Below are positions 37,901 to 45,357 of a stretch of DNA of 64,000 nucleotides, piece by piece. Within the stretch, counting starts at the first letter, position 1, and each line of letters begins with the position of its first letter. The DNA comes from UBA4466 sp963925035 (GTDB taxonomy: Bacteria; Bacteroidota; Bacteroidia; Flavobacteriales_D; Crocinitomicaceae). The notes under the pieces were generated by a model. That model was given only the letters and a program-made list of their open reading frames with translations, did no database searches and was not told where the DNA came from. Location of the stretch: positions 38,932 through 102,931 of the forward strand of contig CAWUSK010000019.1 of the NCBI GenBank assembly GCA_963925035.1. The letters run 5' to 3'. The translations under genes were made by a program, and so were the position numbers.

Positions 37901-38458
37901 TCTATGCCAACTGTAATTATGATAACCGTAGTTTTATCACTAATAGGCGTCTTACTAGGACTGCTAATAACGCGACAAAATTTCGTAGTAATGATGACAA
38001 TGATTGGTATTATTTCGCTGGCAGGTGTTGTAGTGAACAATGCGATTGTATTGATTGATTACACCAACTTATTAAGGAAAAAACGTCGAGAAGAGTTAGG
38101 CATGGGTGAATATGATGTACTACCATTTGAAGATATTGTTCAAGCAACAATTGAAAGTGGAAAGACGCGTTTACGTCCCGTATTATTAACAGCCATAACA
38201 ACTGTTTTGGGATTGATACCACTTGCTGTTGGATTCAATATTGATTTTTTCAGTTTCTTCACGACGTATGATCCGAAGATATATATTGGTGGAGACAACA
38301 ATGTTTTCTTTTCTCCAATGTCATGGGCAATTATTTATGGATTGACTTTTGCAACTTTCTTAACGTTGATCATCATACCAGTGCTCTACTTACTGATGTT
38401 TAAATTAAAAGTATGGATTTACAAAATGTTTAAATGGCAAATGAAAAGTAATATCTAA
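34991..38458 (+). CDS. RND-family efflux transporter permease (AcrB-like)
   Basis: 1155 residues, about 100 longer than AcrB because of a longer hydrophobic insert after TM6 (about residues 510-560). Twelve TM helices in two halves with two large periplasmic loops. TM4 carries the proton-relay acids in LALGMLVDNGIVIVENI, and the second half has the matching SLAGVVVNNAIVLIDYTN. The sequence resembles the HAE/MdtB-like branch (MPKENFPE near the N-terminus). Substrates are drugs or metabolites, unspecified. Last gene of the operon, closed by a terminator. Confidence 0.96.
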   Translation: MEKEKKGFALSTLAVNNRKTVFLIAAIILLGGFLSYNSMPKENFPELQIPEIYVGIAKPGSSPKYMAEKIAKSIEKEIGGIKLLDEVNSNAVNGYVTIRAKFDFKMSVDKALQKVKDAVDKARTKSDFPELPVEPSIFEVDPSQMPIMNINLRGNNAALLKDIAEELEDEIEDLVEISEVDIRGVQEQEMRIEVDPIKAQGVNVTLSDIQNAVGSENQTIPGGEILMDGVRKTIRIEGEFRNAAELGRIIVKQDDYFPVKLEDIAKVEFGNGDTTSYAREFGEPVVMLDVKKMGGKNLLDASDKISEIIENAKESGLIPRSVAVSITNDQSNNTREMVSNLENSIILGIILVVGVLLFFLGLRNAMFVGIAIPLSMLMSFMILQVMGVTLNVMVLFSLVLALGMLVDNGIVIVENIYRHMDEGLSSTKAVITGVGEVAMPIIASTATTLAAFLPLAIWPGIMGEFMKYLPITLMIVLGSSLFVALVINPVLAVVYMKVTEDKPNRKKVVRNALIISGIGVIALIMGGIGLGNLLIFVGLIMLLNFFVLYPGTIRFQTKFLPKLESGYAKLLKFALTGKRPRKFLLGTFGLLILSFVLMAAFPPKIDFFPVNQPNYVNVFISHPIGTDITVTNQTTLEVEERVNAILAEYMAEDDTAGVPLDERLIQSIIAQVGEGTSDPSQGVSMNSTPNKGRVSVNFVESQFRNGIETSDILRKIQAGLKGKFTADIEITASKDEQGPPQGAPISIDVTGRGEYSKIIAEAEKIKTFLDKQNIKGVEKLKLNVESDRPEIPILVNREQVRKLNASTSQVGNSIRAALLGQDISTYTQNEETYDIVVKFDKKNRENLDALLDQRLIFRNNKGVLLNIPIRSVIEEPKEVSSYTAVVRKDQIPLVNISSNVNEGFNPTQLVDSLRTKLEKFQEEGHLSDGVSFKFSGQQEEQEKEMAFLSKALMIAVFLILLIIVAQFNSYSMPTVIMITVVLSLIGVLLGLLITRQNFVVMMTMIGIISLAGVVVNNAIVLIDYTNLLRKKRREELGMGEYDVLPFEDIVQATIESGKTRLRPVLLTAITTVLGLIPLAVGFNIDFFSFFTTYDPKIYIGGDNNVFFSPMSWAIIYGLTFATFLTLIIIPVLYLLMFKLKVWIYKMFKWQMKSNI

Positions 38459-38485
38459 TAGAGTTAGATATAATTTAAGTTAGAG

Positions 38486-38513
38486 AAGGAGGGTAATATT
38501 GTCCTCCTTTTTG
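38486..38513 (+). terminator. Terminator of the efflux operon
   Basis: Stem AAGGAGG (38486-38492) / CCTCCTT (38503-38509) with a 10-nt loop, followed by a T-rich tail. Confidence 0.8.
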
Positions 38514-38792
38514 TTGTGTAGACATCCAGTATCTAGCAATTCCTCCCATTGAAGCTTATAGAATGCCTATCATTCATCGTTGATCTTAACCTTTATGTCG
38601 AAAATAGATGAAAACCATTAACTGTTAGGAATCCAAGTGTAAAATCGTAAATATTCTATGAATACATAATTTTCACCTATGAAACTAACTATTTTAATCT
38701 TGAAGTGGTATTATTCAAATTCTCTGAAAAATGAACATCTTAGAATTGACAAAATAAAGTTTTTTAAACTTTTCTAATCTGAAAATAGCAAT
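38514..38792. other. Intergenic stretch with no recognised feature
   Basis: AT-rich sequence between the efflux-operon terminator and the small-RNA promoter. A short peptide-like reading (AIPPIEAYRMPIIHR, about 38535-38582) is too small and unsupported to call. Nothing else is seen. Confidence 0.5.
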
Positions 38793-38800
38793 TATATTTG
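38793..38800 (+). promoter_or_regulatory. Promoter -7 box (TATATTTG) of a small RNA candidate
   Basis: Perfect TAnnTTTG match with an upstream T-rich GTTTTTTAAAC element; no ORF of useful length follows before the terminator at 38880-38910. Confidence 0.55.
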
Positions 38801-38805
38801 TAGCG

Positions 38806-38910
38806 TAAAGATTGATTCTAGTCTTGTTTTATCAAGCTAGAAATCTTTTTAGTGAATAGTGGTTAGGTTAGGTTATGATAAAGCAGCTCTCCCGAGCTGC
38901 TTTATCTTTT
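38806..38910 (+). ncRNA. Candidate small structured RNA (about 105 nt)
   Basis: Bounded by a consensus promoter and a strong intrinsic terminator. The 5' part folds into a long hairpin: AAAGAT (38807-38812) with ATCTTT (38843-38848), then after a 3-nt bulge TTCTAG (38816-38821) with CTAGAA (38837-38842), then CTTG (38823-38826) with CAAG (38833-38836) and a 6-nt loop. It is followed by a single-stranded-looking segment with three tandem GGTTA units (38861-38875) and the terminator hairpin. No matching known RNA family is recognised. It might be a trans-acting regulator whose GGTTA repeats pair with CU-rich targets, which is speculation. metH lies convergently downstream. Confidence 0.62.
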
Positions 38911-38911
38911 T
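38880..38911 (+). terminator. Intrinsic terminator of the small RNA, shared with metH
   Basis: Perfect 10-bp stem AAAGCAGCTC (38880-38889) / GAGCTGCTTT (38894-38903), loop TCCC, followed by ATCTTTTT. The T tract is on the plus side; on the minus strand it may stop metH less efficiently. Confidence 0.92.
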
Positions 38912-41579
38912 AATGTAGATTCGAAGATAACCATCGTTCCATTCTTCCCAATTCAATTCCTTTTCGAATTGATAGAGATTTGACTTGATCCATTCCAATT
39001 TTACCTACTCCGAAATATTTCGATTGAGGATTTGCAAAATACCAGCCCGAGACACTTGCTGCAGGAAGCATTGCTAAACTTTCAGTCAAACTAACTCCTG
39101 TTAACTCTGTTGCGTTTAACAAAGTAAATAAACCCGTTTTTTCTGTGTGATCTGGACAGGCTGGATAACCCGGTGCAGGACGTATGCCTTTATAATTTTC
39201 TTTGATTAACTCTTCATTTGTCAATGATTCTGAAACATCATAACCCCAAATTTCCTTACGCACTTTTTCATGTAAGAACTCTGCAAATGCTTCTGCCAAT
39301 CGATCGGCCATTGCCTTTAATAAAATAGAATTGTAATCGTCATGGTCATTTTCAAACTCCTTGACTTTTTTTTCTATGTTTAATCCTGAAGTCACAACAA
39401 AACCTCCAATAAAATCCTTCTTTCCAGAATTTTTTGGTGCAATGAAATCAGACAAAGCAAGGCTTGGGATTCCTTGAGCTTTTTTGGTTTGTTGACGAAT
39501 AGTGCGTTGAATGTAACTCACTTTTGATCTCGCTGCATCAGAATAAATTTCAATGTCATCGTCAACAGAAGAGGCAGGAAAAATTCCAACTACACCTTTA
39601 TAGTCAAGCCAAGATTCACTGTGAATTTTGCTTAGCATTTCTTTTGCATCATCGAACAACTTAGTTGCTGCCTCACCAACAACTTCATCTGATAAGATTG
39701 CTGGATATTTCCCGTGCAATTCCCATGTTCTGAAAAATGGTAACCAATCAATATACTCTATTAGGTCAGTAGCCTGAACCGAAATCTCTTTTATTCCTGT
39801 AAAATTTGGTGTTTTAATTTCTTCTTTATCCCAATCAATTTGAAATTTATTTTCTCTCGCGACTTCAATCGGTAAAATTTCTTTTTGAGATCGGTGTTTT
39901 GCATGATGTTCTCTTAACTTCAAATAATCTGCTTTTACTTCTGCCACAAAATCTACCTTTCGTTGCCCCATCAGTTTTTCAACGACCGTAACTGATCTGG
40001 AGGCATCTAATACGTGAATGGTTTGATCACGTTTGTAATGTTCTTCAATTTTCACTGCAGTATGCACTCGAGAGGTTGTTGCGCCTCCAATAATCAATGG
40101 AATATTCAAGTTGGCACGTTCCATTTCCTTCGCAACAGTAACCATTTCATCCAAAGAAGGCGTAATCAATCCACTCAATCCTATAATATCAACCTTCTGT
40201 TTGATGGCCTCTTCAATGATGCGCTCCGGCGCAACCATTACGCCTAAATCAACAATTTCATAATTATTACAACCCAAAACAACCCCAACGATGTTCTTAC
40301 CAATATCGTGGACATCTCCTTTCACGGTTGCCATCAATATTTTTCCGTTAAATGAACTTACGCCACCCTTCTCTTCTTCAATAAAAGGCAATAAATAGGC
40401 AACCGCTTTTTTCATAACACGAGCAGATTTTACAACTTGCGGAAGGAACATTTTTCCGCTTCCAAACAAATCTCCAACGACGTTCATCCCATCCATCAAA
40501 GGGCCTTCTATAATTTCAATAGGACGACTATATAGATGTCGACATTCTTCTGCGTCAATTTCCGCATAATCGGCAATACCTTTTACCAAAGAATAAGTCA
40601 ACCGTTCTTGAACAGTTTTATCACGCCAAGACAAATCAACTACACGCTTTTTACCTTCTCCTGAAACTGTTTCTGCATGTTCTAATAATCGTTCTGTTGC
40701 ATCTTCTCTTCGATTCAGTAATACGTCTTCAATTAGTTCCAATAAGGTTTTCTCGATATCGTCATAGACTTCTAACATCGATGGATTTACAATTCCCATG
40801 TCCATTCCATTCTGAATAGCGTGGTATAAGAATGCTGCATTCATCGATTCTCTAACAATATTATTCCCTCTAAATGAAAAGGAAACATTGGAAACACCTC
40901 CGCTTACATGCGCTCCAGGTAGGCTTTGACGAATCCATTTTGTAGCGCGGAAAAAATCAACAGCATTGTTATTATGCTCAGACATTCCAGTTGCAACAGG
41001 AAAAATATTTGGATCAAAAATGATATCACTCGGATTGAAATTCACCTCATCTACTAAAATGCGGTACGATCGTTCACAAATTTCAACTCGGCGTTCATAC
41101 GAATCTGCTTGTCCGTCTTCATCAAACGCCATCACAATCACCGCAGCACCGTAGCGCTTTACCTTTTTCGCTTGAGCGACGAATATCTCCTTCCCTTCTT
41201 TCAGCGAAATAGAGTTGACAACTCCTTTTCCTTGAACACATTGTAATCCAGCTTCGATGATTTCCCATTTAGAACTATCAATCATCACAGGAACGCGTGC
41301 AATATCTGGTTCTGCCGCAATTAAGTTTAAAAACTTAACCATTGCCGCCTTACCGTCAATCATTCCTTCGTCCATGTTGACGTCAATAATTTGTGCTCCA
41401 CCTTCTACTTGCTCACGCGCGACACTTATTGCTTCGTCAAATTTCTCCTCACGAATTAATCTTAAAAACATGCGAGAACCTGTAACATTCGTTCGTTCTC
41501 CAATATTTACGAAGTTGCTTTCAGGCGTAACAATTAAAGGTTCTAGTCCCGAAAGTTTTAGAGTAATATTACTAGACAT
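38910..41579 (-). CDS. metH: Cobalamin-dependent methionine synthase, C-terminal polypeptide
   Basis: 889 residues: pterin-binding (methyl-THF) domain (about 15-290; NIGERTNVTGSRMF, DVNMDEGMIDG), B12 cap and binding domain (about 320-560) with the cobalt-ligating DVHDIGKNIVG motif, and the AdoMet-binding reactivation domain (about 570-889; RPAPGYPACPDHTEK). The homocysteine domain is absent and is encoded by the upstream gene, which overlaps by 8 bp. Transfers the methyl group from methyl-THF via cobalamin to homocysteine in trans. Split MetH is known in Bacteroidota. Confidence 0.95.
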   Translation of the reverse strand: MSSNITLKLSGLEPLIVTPESNFVNIGERTNVTGSRMFLRLIREEKFDEAISVAREQVEGGAQIIDVNMDEGMIDGKAAMVKFLNLIAAEPDIARVPVMIDSSKWEIIEAGLQCVQGKGVVNSISLKEGKEIFVAQAKKVKRYGAAVIVMAFDEDGQADSYERRVEICERSYRILVDEVNFNPSDIIFDPNIFPVATGMSEHNNNAVDFFRATKWIRQSLPGAHVSGGVSNVSFSFRGNNIVRESMNAAFLYHAIQNGMDMGIVNPSMLEVYDDIEKTLLELIEDVLLNRREDATERLLEHAETVSGEGKKRVVDLSWRDKTVQERLTYSLVKGIADYAEIDAEECRHLYSRPIEIIEGPLMDGMNVVGDLFGSGKMFLPQVVKSARVMKKAVAYLLPFIEEEKGGVSSFNGKILMATVKGDVHDIGKNIVGVVLGCNNYEIVDLGVMVAPERIIEEAIKQKVDIIGLSGLITPSLDEMVTVAKEMERANLNIPLIIGGATTSRVHTAVKIEEHYKRDQTIHVLDASRSVTVVEKLMGQRKVDFVAEVKADYLKLREHHAKHRSQKEILPIEVARENKFQIDWDKEEIKTPNFTGIKEISVQATDLIEYIDWLPFFRTWELHGKYPAILSDEVVGEAATKLFDDAKEMLSKIHSESWLDYKGVVGIFPASSVDDDIEIYSDAARSKVSYIQRTIRQQTKKAQGIPSLALSDFIAPKNSGKKDFIGGFVVTSGLNIEKKVKEFENDHDDYNSILLKAMADRLAEAFAEFLHEKVRKEIWGYDVSESLTNEELIKENYKGIRPAPGYPACPDHTEKTGLFTLLNATELTGVSLTESLAMLPAASVSGWYFANPQSKYFGVGKIGMDQVKSLSIRKGIELGRMERWLSSNLH

Positions 41580-42573
41580 TTGCAGGAATTTTACGTGGTG
41601 AATATTTTTTTGCTAATTCAGCGATGGCGAAGATATGATCGGGGGTCGTTCCACAACATCCGCCGATAATATTTACTAGATTTTCATCCAAGTAAGCTTT
41701 TATCTGTTCAGCCATCAAATCGGCAGTTTCATCGTATTCTCCAAATTCATTTGGCAATCCAGCGTTCGGATGAGCACTTACTCCAAATTCGCACTGTTTA
41801 TCTAATATCTGCAGATAAGGTCGCATCATTGAAGCCCCCAATGCACAATTCAATCCAACAGACAGTAAATCCATATGAGCGATAGAAATCAAAAAAGCAT
41901 CGGTAGTTTGTCCTGTTAAAGTTCTACCACTTTGGTCTGTAATCGTACCAGAAACCATAATTGGTAACTTTACATTTCTTTCTTCAAAGACACAATCTAT
42001 TGCATAAAGTGCCGCTTTCGCATTTAATGTATCGAAGACAGTTTCGACAAGTAAAATGTCTACTCCTCCATCCATTAAAGCATTGACTTGCAAGGTATAT
42101 GCTTCGACCAATTCATTAAATGTGATTCCTCTAAAACCTGGGTCATTTACATCAGGAGAAATGGAAGCTGTTCTGTTAGTCGGACCGATTGAACCAGCCA
42201 CAAATCTTGGCTTATTTGGCTCTTTAGCGGTGAATTCATCCGCAACCTCTCGTGCTATTTTTGCGCTTTGAAAATTAATATCATACACCACCGATTCTAA
42301 ATCATAATCTGCTTGAGCGATTGTAGTTCCTGAAAACGTGTTTGTTTCAGCAATGTCCGCACCAGCTGAATAATAAGCCGTGTGAATTTCTTTGATTATT
42401 TCAGGTCGTGTGAGCGACAATAAATCATTGTTCCCTTTCAAAGGTTTTTGATGGTCTTCAAACCACCCTTTACGGAAATCTTGTTCTTCTAATTGATAGC
42501 GCTGAATCATGGTTCCCATGGCTCCATCAAGTACTAATATTCTTTCTTTTAATATGGATTTTATATCCTTCAT
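41572..42573 (-). CDS. metH: Methionine synthase, homocysteine-binding N-terminal polypeptide
   Basis: 333 residues. Homocysteine S-methyltransferase barrel: ILVLDGAMGTMIQ near the N-terminus, the Zn-ligand region SVGLNCALGAS and the double-cysteine GGCCGTTPDHI. It lacks the folate, B12 and activation domains, which are on the next polypeptide, overlapping by 8 bp, so the two must be translated in balance. The gene is preceded by a SAM-I riboswitch, giving feedback control by S-adenosylmethionine. Confidence 0.95.
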   Translation of the reverse strand: MKDIKSILKERILVLDGAMGTMIQRYQLEEQDFRKGWFEDHQKPLKGNNDLLSLTRPEIIKEIHTAYYSAGADIAETNTFSGTTIAQADYDLESVVYDINFQSAKIAREVADEFTAKEPNKPRFVAGSIGPTNRTASISPDVNDPGFRGITFNELVEAYTLQVNALMDGGVDILLVETVFDTLNAKAALYAIDCVFEERNVKLPIMVSGTITDQSGRTLTGQTTDAFLISIAHMDLLSVGLNCALGASMMRPYLQILDKQCEFGVSAHPNAGLPNEFGEYDETADLMAEQIKAYLDENLVNIIGGCCGTTPDHIFAIAELAKKYSPRKIPANV

Positions 42574-42620
42574 AATTGCATCATTTTTTGACTTTGAAGC
42601 TTGAAGGATATCGAGCTAAA

Positions 42621-42721
42621 CTTATCTTTTCCCATTAACCGGGATCGGATTTGGCACCTTTTTCTGTACGAACAGGTTGCCAAGGTTTCAAAGGGCCTAT
42701 CCCTCCACCTTTCTTCATAAG
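42621..42721 (-). promoter_or_regulatory. SAM-I (S-box) riboswitch
   Basis: On the minus strand the RNA begins CTTATGAAGAAAGGTGGAGG, contains the conserved GGCCC, GAAACC, TGGCAACC and GGTGCCAAATCC elements, and ends GGGAAAAGATAAG, whose AGATAAG pairs with the 5' CTTAT to close P1. All signature blocks of the SAM-I aptamer are present in order. It lies 48 nt upstream of the first metH gene and should shut off methionine synthase when SAM is high. No obvious terminator follows, so control may be at translation. Confidence 0.95.
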
Positions 42722-42741
42722 TCTATTTGAATGAACTGATA

Positions 42742-42749
42742 CAAAGATA
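42742..42749 (-). promoter_or_regulatory. metH/SAM-riboswitch promoter -7 box (TATCTTTG)
   Basis: Perfect TAnnTTTG on the minus strand about 20 nt upstream of the 5' end of the aptamer, placing the transcription start a few bases before it. Confidence 0.65.
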
Positions 42750-42830
42750 ATTTAAATTTTATGGGAACAAAAAAACCACAGACAATTTCTTACTTCATAC
42801 TTTGCTCTACAAAATTGAGATTGTGCTTCA

Positions 42831-43040
42831 TTATCCTTCGCTGGCTGGATATAATTTAGACCTTCCAATAAGATTTCCTTCCGTTTTTTTATAATCCTTT
42901 AATTGAAAGTATCCGCGAGCAAGTCCTCCATATGATTTTTCGTTTTCGTTTAATTTGAATCATTTTTCGGCATGTTTCAAATAGGTTTCAAAGTAACCTG
43001 TGCGTTCAAGTAGACTCAATGAATAATAGAATTTTTTTGT
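42831..43040 (-). pseudogene. TPR-protein gene remnant
   Basis: The minus-strand frame reads KKFYYSLSLLERTGYFETYL, KHAEK, TGA, FKLNENEKSYGGLARGYFQL, KDYKKTEGNLIGRSKLYPAS, EG, TAA. The spacing of Y, L, A, G and F residues is that of tetratricopeptide repeats, with one internal stop and another stop just upstream and no start codon. It is a fragment of a lost gene between metH and tRNA-Phe. The parent cannot be named. Confidence 0.5.
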
Positions 43041-43064
43041 TTACCGCGATTGTAGAAAAAACGC

Positions 43065-43102
43065 AAAAAAAAAGACGCTCTAGCTATAGAACGTCTTTTT
43101 TT
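43065..43102 (-). terminator. Intrinsic terminator of tRNA-Phe
   Basis: Stem AAAGACG (43071-43077) / CGTCTTT (about 43092-43098) with a further TCTA/TAGA helix inside, flanked by A and T runs, directly after the tRNA on the minus strand. Confidence 0.85.
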
Positions 43103-43103
43103 G

Positions 43104-43176
43104 TGGTGATTGCCGGGTTCGAACCAGCGACACATGGATTTTCAGTCCATTGCTCTACCAACTGAGCTATATCACC
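43104..43176 (-). tRNA. tRNA-Phe (anticodon GAA)
   Basis: 73 nt. Acceptor GGTGATA, D arm GCTC AGTTGGTA GAGC, anticodon arm ATGGA CTGAAAA TCCAT with anticodon GAA, variable loop GTGTC, T arm GCTGG TTCGAAC CCGGC, 3' strand AATCACC plus discriminator A. CCA is not encoded. Position 7 (A) faces position 66 (A), a mismatch at the base of the acceptor stem; other Bacteroidota usually have T66 here. All other stems pair. A -7 box lies 18 nt upstream. Confidence 0.95.
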
Positions 43177-43193
43177 AACATAAATTGTGGGGG

Positions 43194-43201
43194 CAAAGAT
43201 A
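43194..43201 (-). promoter_or_regulatory. tRNA-Phe promoter -7 box (TATCTTTG)
   Basis: Perfect TAnnTTTG on the minus strand 18 nt before the tRNA 5' end. Confidence 0.6.
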
Positions 43202-43250
43202 TAAACTTCTTTTTATTAACAACTCCATTCGTATATTTTTTTTCTTCTAT

Positions 43251-43258
43251 TATCTTTG
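43251..43258 (+). promoter_or_regulatory. coaX promoter -7 box (TATCTTTG)
   Basis: Perfect TAnnTTTG ending 6 nt before the coaX ATG (43264); the transcription start should fall on or next to the ATG. Confidence 0.6.
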
Positions 43259-43263
43259 TTGCT

Positions 43264-43995
43264 ATGGCGAATGACAAAAAAGTATTCGGAATTGATGCCG
43301 GAAACACTTCTGTGAAAGCAGGTTACTTTGAAAATGACCGTATTATCGAGGTACAACGTTTTTCTCTAAATGAGCTGGAAAAACTTTCGTTATGGGCAAA
43401 ATCACTTAATATTTCTCAAACAGTTCTGTCTTCAGTGCTCAATAAAGTCGAAACAAAACGTGTTCGTGACTTATTTGAAAACTGTCTTTTAATTACAAAA
43501 AATATCTCATTACCCATTCAATTAAACTATTCAAGTCCCGAAACACTTGGCATCGACCGAATTTGCAATGCCTGTTATTCATTGCAGCAGTCGAAAACAC
43601 AATTCGCCGTTGCCATTGATATTGGCACCTGTATCAAGTTTGATGTTGTCGATAAAAACAAAGGCTACTTGGGCGGTACAATTTCGCCGGGAATTAACTT
43701 GAGATATAAATCATTGAACGATTACACAGGAAATCTTCCACTACTTTCAAATAAAACCATCCCAAATCTCGTTGGTACATCAACCGAATTAAGTATAAAT
43801 TCTGGAGTTATGAACGGAATAAAAAATGAGATAATCAGCATGATGGAACAATATCGCCTCGATTTTAAGGACTTAACTTTTTTTATGACAGGTGGAGACG
43901 CTTCTTTCTTTGATTTCGAGCCAAAAAATGACATCTTTGCAGACGAAAATTTAACCGTCAAAGGGTTATATGAAATATATAAGCACAATGCGTAA
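43264..43995 (+). CDS. coaX: Type III pantothenate kinase
   Basis: 243 residues from ATG 43264. Longer in-frame readings start inside the tRNA and are rejected; the promoter and the position of the DxGNT motif (GIDAGNTSVKAG, residues 8-19) fix the start. Further signatures: ETLGIDRICNA, AVAIDIGTCIKFDVVD, GGTISPGINLRYKSL. Catalyses the first step of CoA synthesis in the cytosol and is insensitive to CoA feedback in other species. Its 3' end overlaps the next gene by 8 bp, starting the coaX-OMP-TPR-lptC run. Confidence 0.95.
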   Translation: MANDKKVFGIDAGNTSVKAGYFENDRIIEVQRFSLNELEKLSLWAKSLNISQTVLSSVLNKVETKRVRDLFENCLLITKNISLPIQLNYSSPETLGIDRICNACYSLQQSKTQFAVAIDIGTCIKFDVVDKNKGYLGGTISPGINLRYKSLNDYTGNLPLLSNKTIPNLVGTSTELSINSGVMNGIKNEIISMMEQYRLDFKDLTFFMTGGDASFFDFEPKNDIFADENLTVKGLYEIYKHNA

Positions 43996-45340
43996 TCTAT
44001 CCTTACTAATTATAACGCTGTTTTCTGGGCTTCTTGCGAACGCTCAAAACACGTCAAACTCTCCCTTCAGTTCTTTTGGGCTAGGTGAAGTGGGTGGGAT
44101 GGATCATGCGATTTTTTCAAGTTTAGGTAACACAAATATTACACTTTCGGATTCCACAGTGCTTAATTTTTACAATCCATCTTCGTACAGTACAATTGGA
44201 AAAGGGCAACCTATATTCTCACTTGGCGTTTCATCACGACTTTCTACTTTTTCCGAGAACGGTGTTGAGAAGCAAAGTAACATAACTGGGGTTCAGCATT
44301 TCGCGATTGGTTTTTCTTTCGCAAAACGTTTTGGATTGGCATTTGGATTAAAACCCTACAGCCGTCGTGGGTACGATTTTAACACGAGTACTGTAATTAG
44401 CGGTGATTCATTGCTTCATTTTTATTCAGGAACTGGAGGGGTTAATGAAGTGTTTTTAGGATTATCAGCAACTGTATTAGATTACAAAGGAGCGAAACTA
44501 TCCATTGGAGGTAATCTTGGATATCTTTTTGGGAAAGTGACAAATACGCGTAAAAGTGGCTTGGTTGCTAGCGGTTCGACGGTATACAATGGCGGTGTTA
44601 GCCAACAGGAATTAAAAGTGAACTCCTTTCATTACGAATTAGGATTCAACTATACACAACGAATTAGAGAAAATCATGCAATTTCGCTCTCTGCAACGTA
44701 TGACCCATTTCAAAAAATCAAAGGTTCATACGAAGAAGGTCAATACTATACATCCGACATTCATAACCTATCATTGTACGATACTTTAACATTTAACGAC
44801 ACAGCATCTGGCAACGTTACTACAATTCCAACCTATACCGTTGGTGTTAATTATAATTTAAACTTCAAAGGAAGAAAAGGCTCAACGAACGAGTTAAATT
44901 CAACAATTGGATTTCATTTATCCTACAGCGGTTCAGATTGGACGAAGTACGAAAATCGCTACGATGCCAATTACGCCAATATATTTTTAAATACAAGCAA
45001 GTATACTTTTGGAATTCAATACATTCCGGAAACTAGCTTTTTAGCAAGTAAAGTGAAAACAAAATTTTTAGCTCGAATTCGTTATCGTGCTGGTACTTAT
45101 TACTATACACTCCCTTATGAGACAAATGGTGAACAAGTCACTGACTTTGGCACAACTTTTGGTTTTGGTATACCGATTGTTATTCAAAACTCTCTTTCTT
45201 CCATTAATCTTGGATTTGCAATTGGAAAAAGAGGAATTGGCGACGATAACGCATTAAAAGAACGTTATTATGGTATCAACTTCGGGATTTCTATAGCACC
45301 AGGAACCGATCGTTGGTTTGTAAAGCGAAAATTGAACTAA
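43988..45340 (+). CDS. Outer-membrane beta-barrel protein (coaX-linked), unknown function
   Basis: 450 residues from ATG 43988, chosen because it gives a compact signal peptide MRNLSLLIITLFSGLLANAQ; an ATG six codons upstream is possible. The mature protein is made of alternating strands with many Gly, Ser, Tyr (FSSFGLGEVGG, AIGFSFAKRFGLAFGLKPYS), ending in a strand and RWFVKRKLN. It looks like a FadL/OMPP1-like or other monomeric barrel. The order coaX, barrel protein, TPR protein, lptC is one I associate with Flavobacteriia, suggesting a role in envelope assembly. Confidence 0.78.
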   Translation: MRNLSLLIITLFSGLLANAQNTSNSPFSSFGLGEVGGMDHAIFSSLGNTNITLSDSTVLNFYNPSSYSTIGKGQPIFSLGVSSRLSTFSENGVEKQSNITGVQHFAIGFSFAKRFGLAFGLKPYSRRGYDFNTSTVISGDSLLHFYSGTGGVNEVFLGLSATVLDYKGAKLSIGGNLGYLFGKVTNTRKSGLVASGSTVYNGGVSQQELKVNSFHYELGFNYTQRIRENHAISLSATYDPFQKIKGSYEEGQYYTSDIHNLSLYDTLTFNDTASGNVTTIPTYTVGVNYNLNFKGRKGSTNELNSTIGFHLSYSGSDWTKYENRYDANYANIFLNTSKYTFGIQYIPETSFLASKVKTKFLARIRYRAGTYYYTLPYETNGEQVTDFGTTFGFGIPIVIQNSLSSINLGFAIGKRGIGDDNALKERYYGINFGISIAPGTDRWFVKRKLN

Positions 45341-45357
45341 AACAAAATAGAATAAAG

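Noticed and set aside
43150..43263. Longer N-terminus for pantothenate kinase starting at 43150
   Set aside because: It would begin inside the tRNA-Phe gene and read through the coaX promoter; the DxGNT motif position supports ATG 43264.
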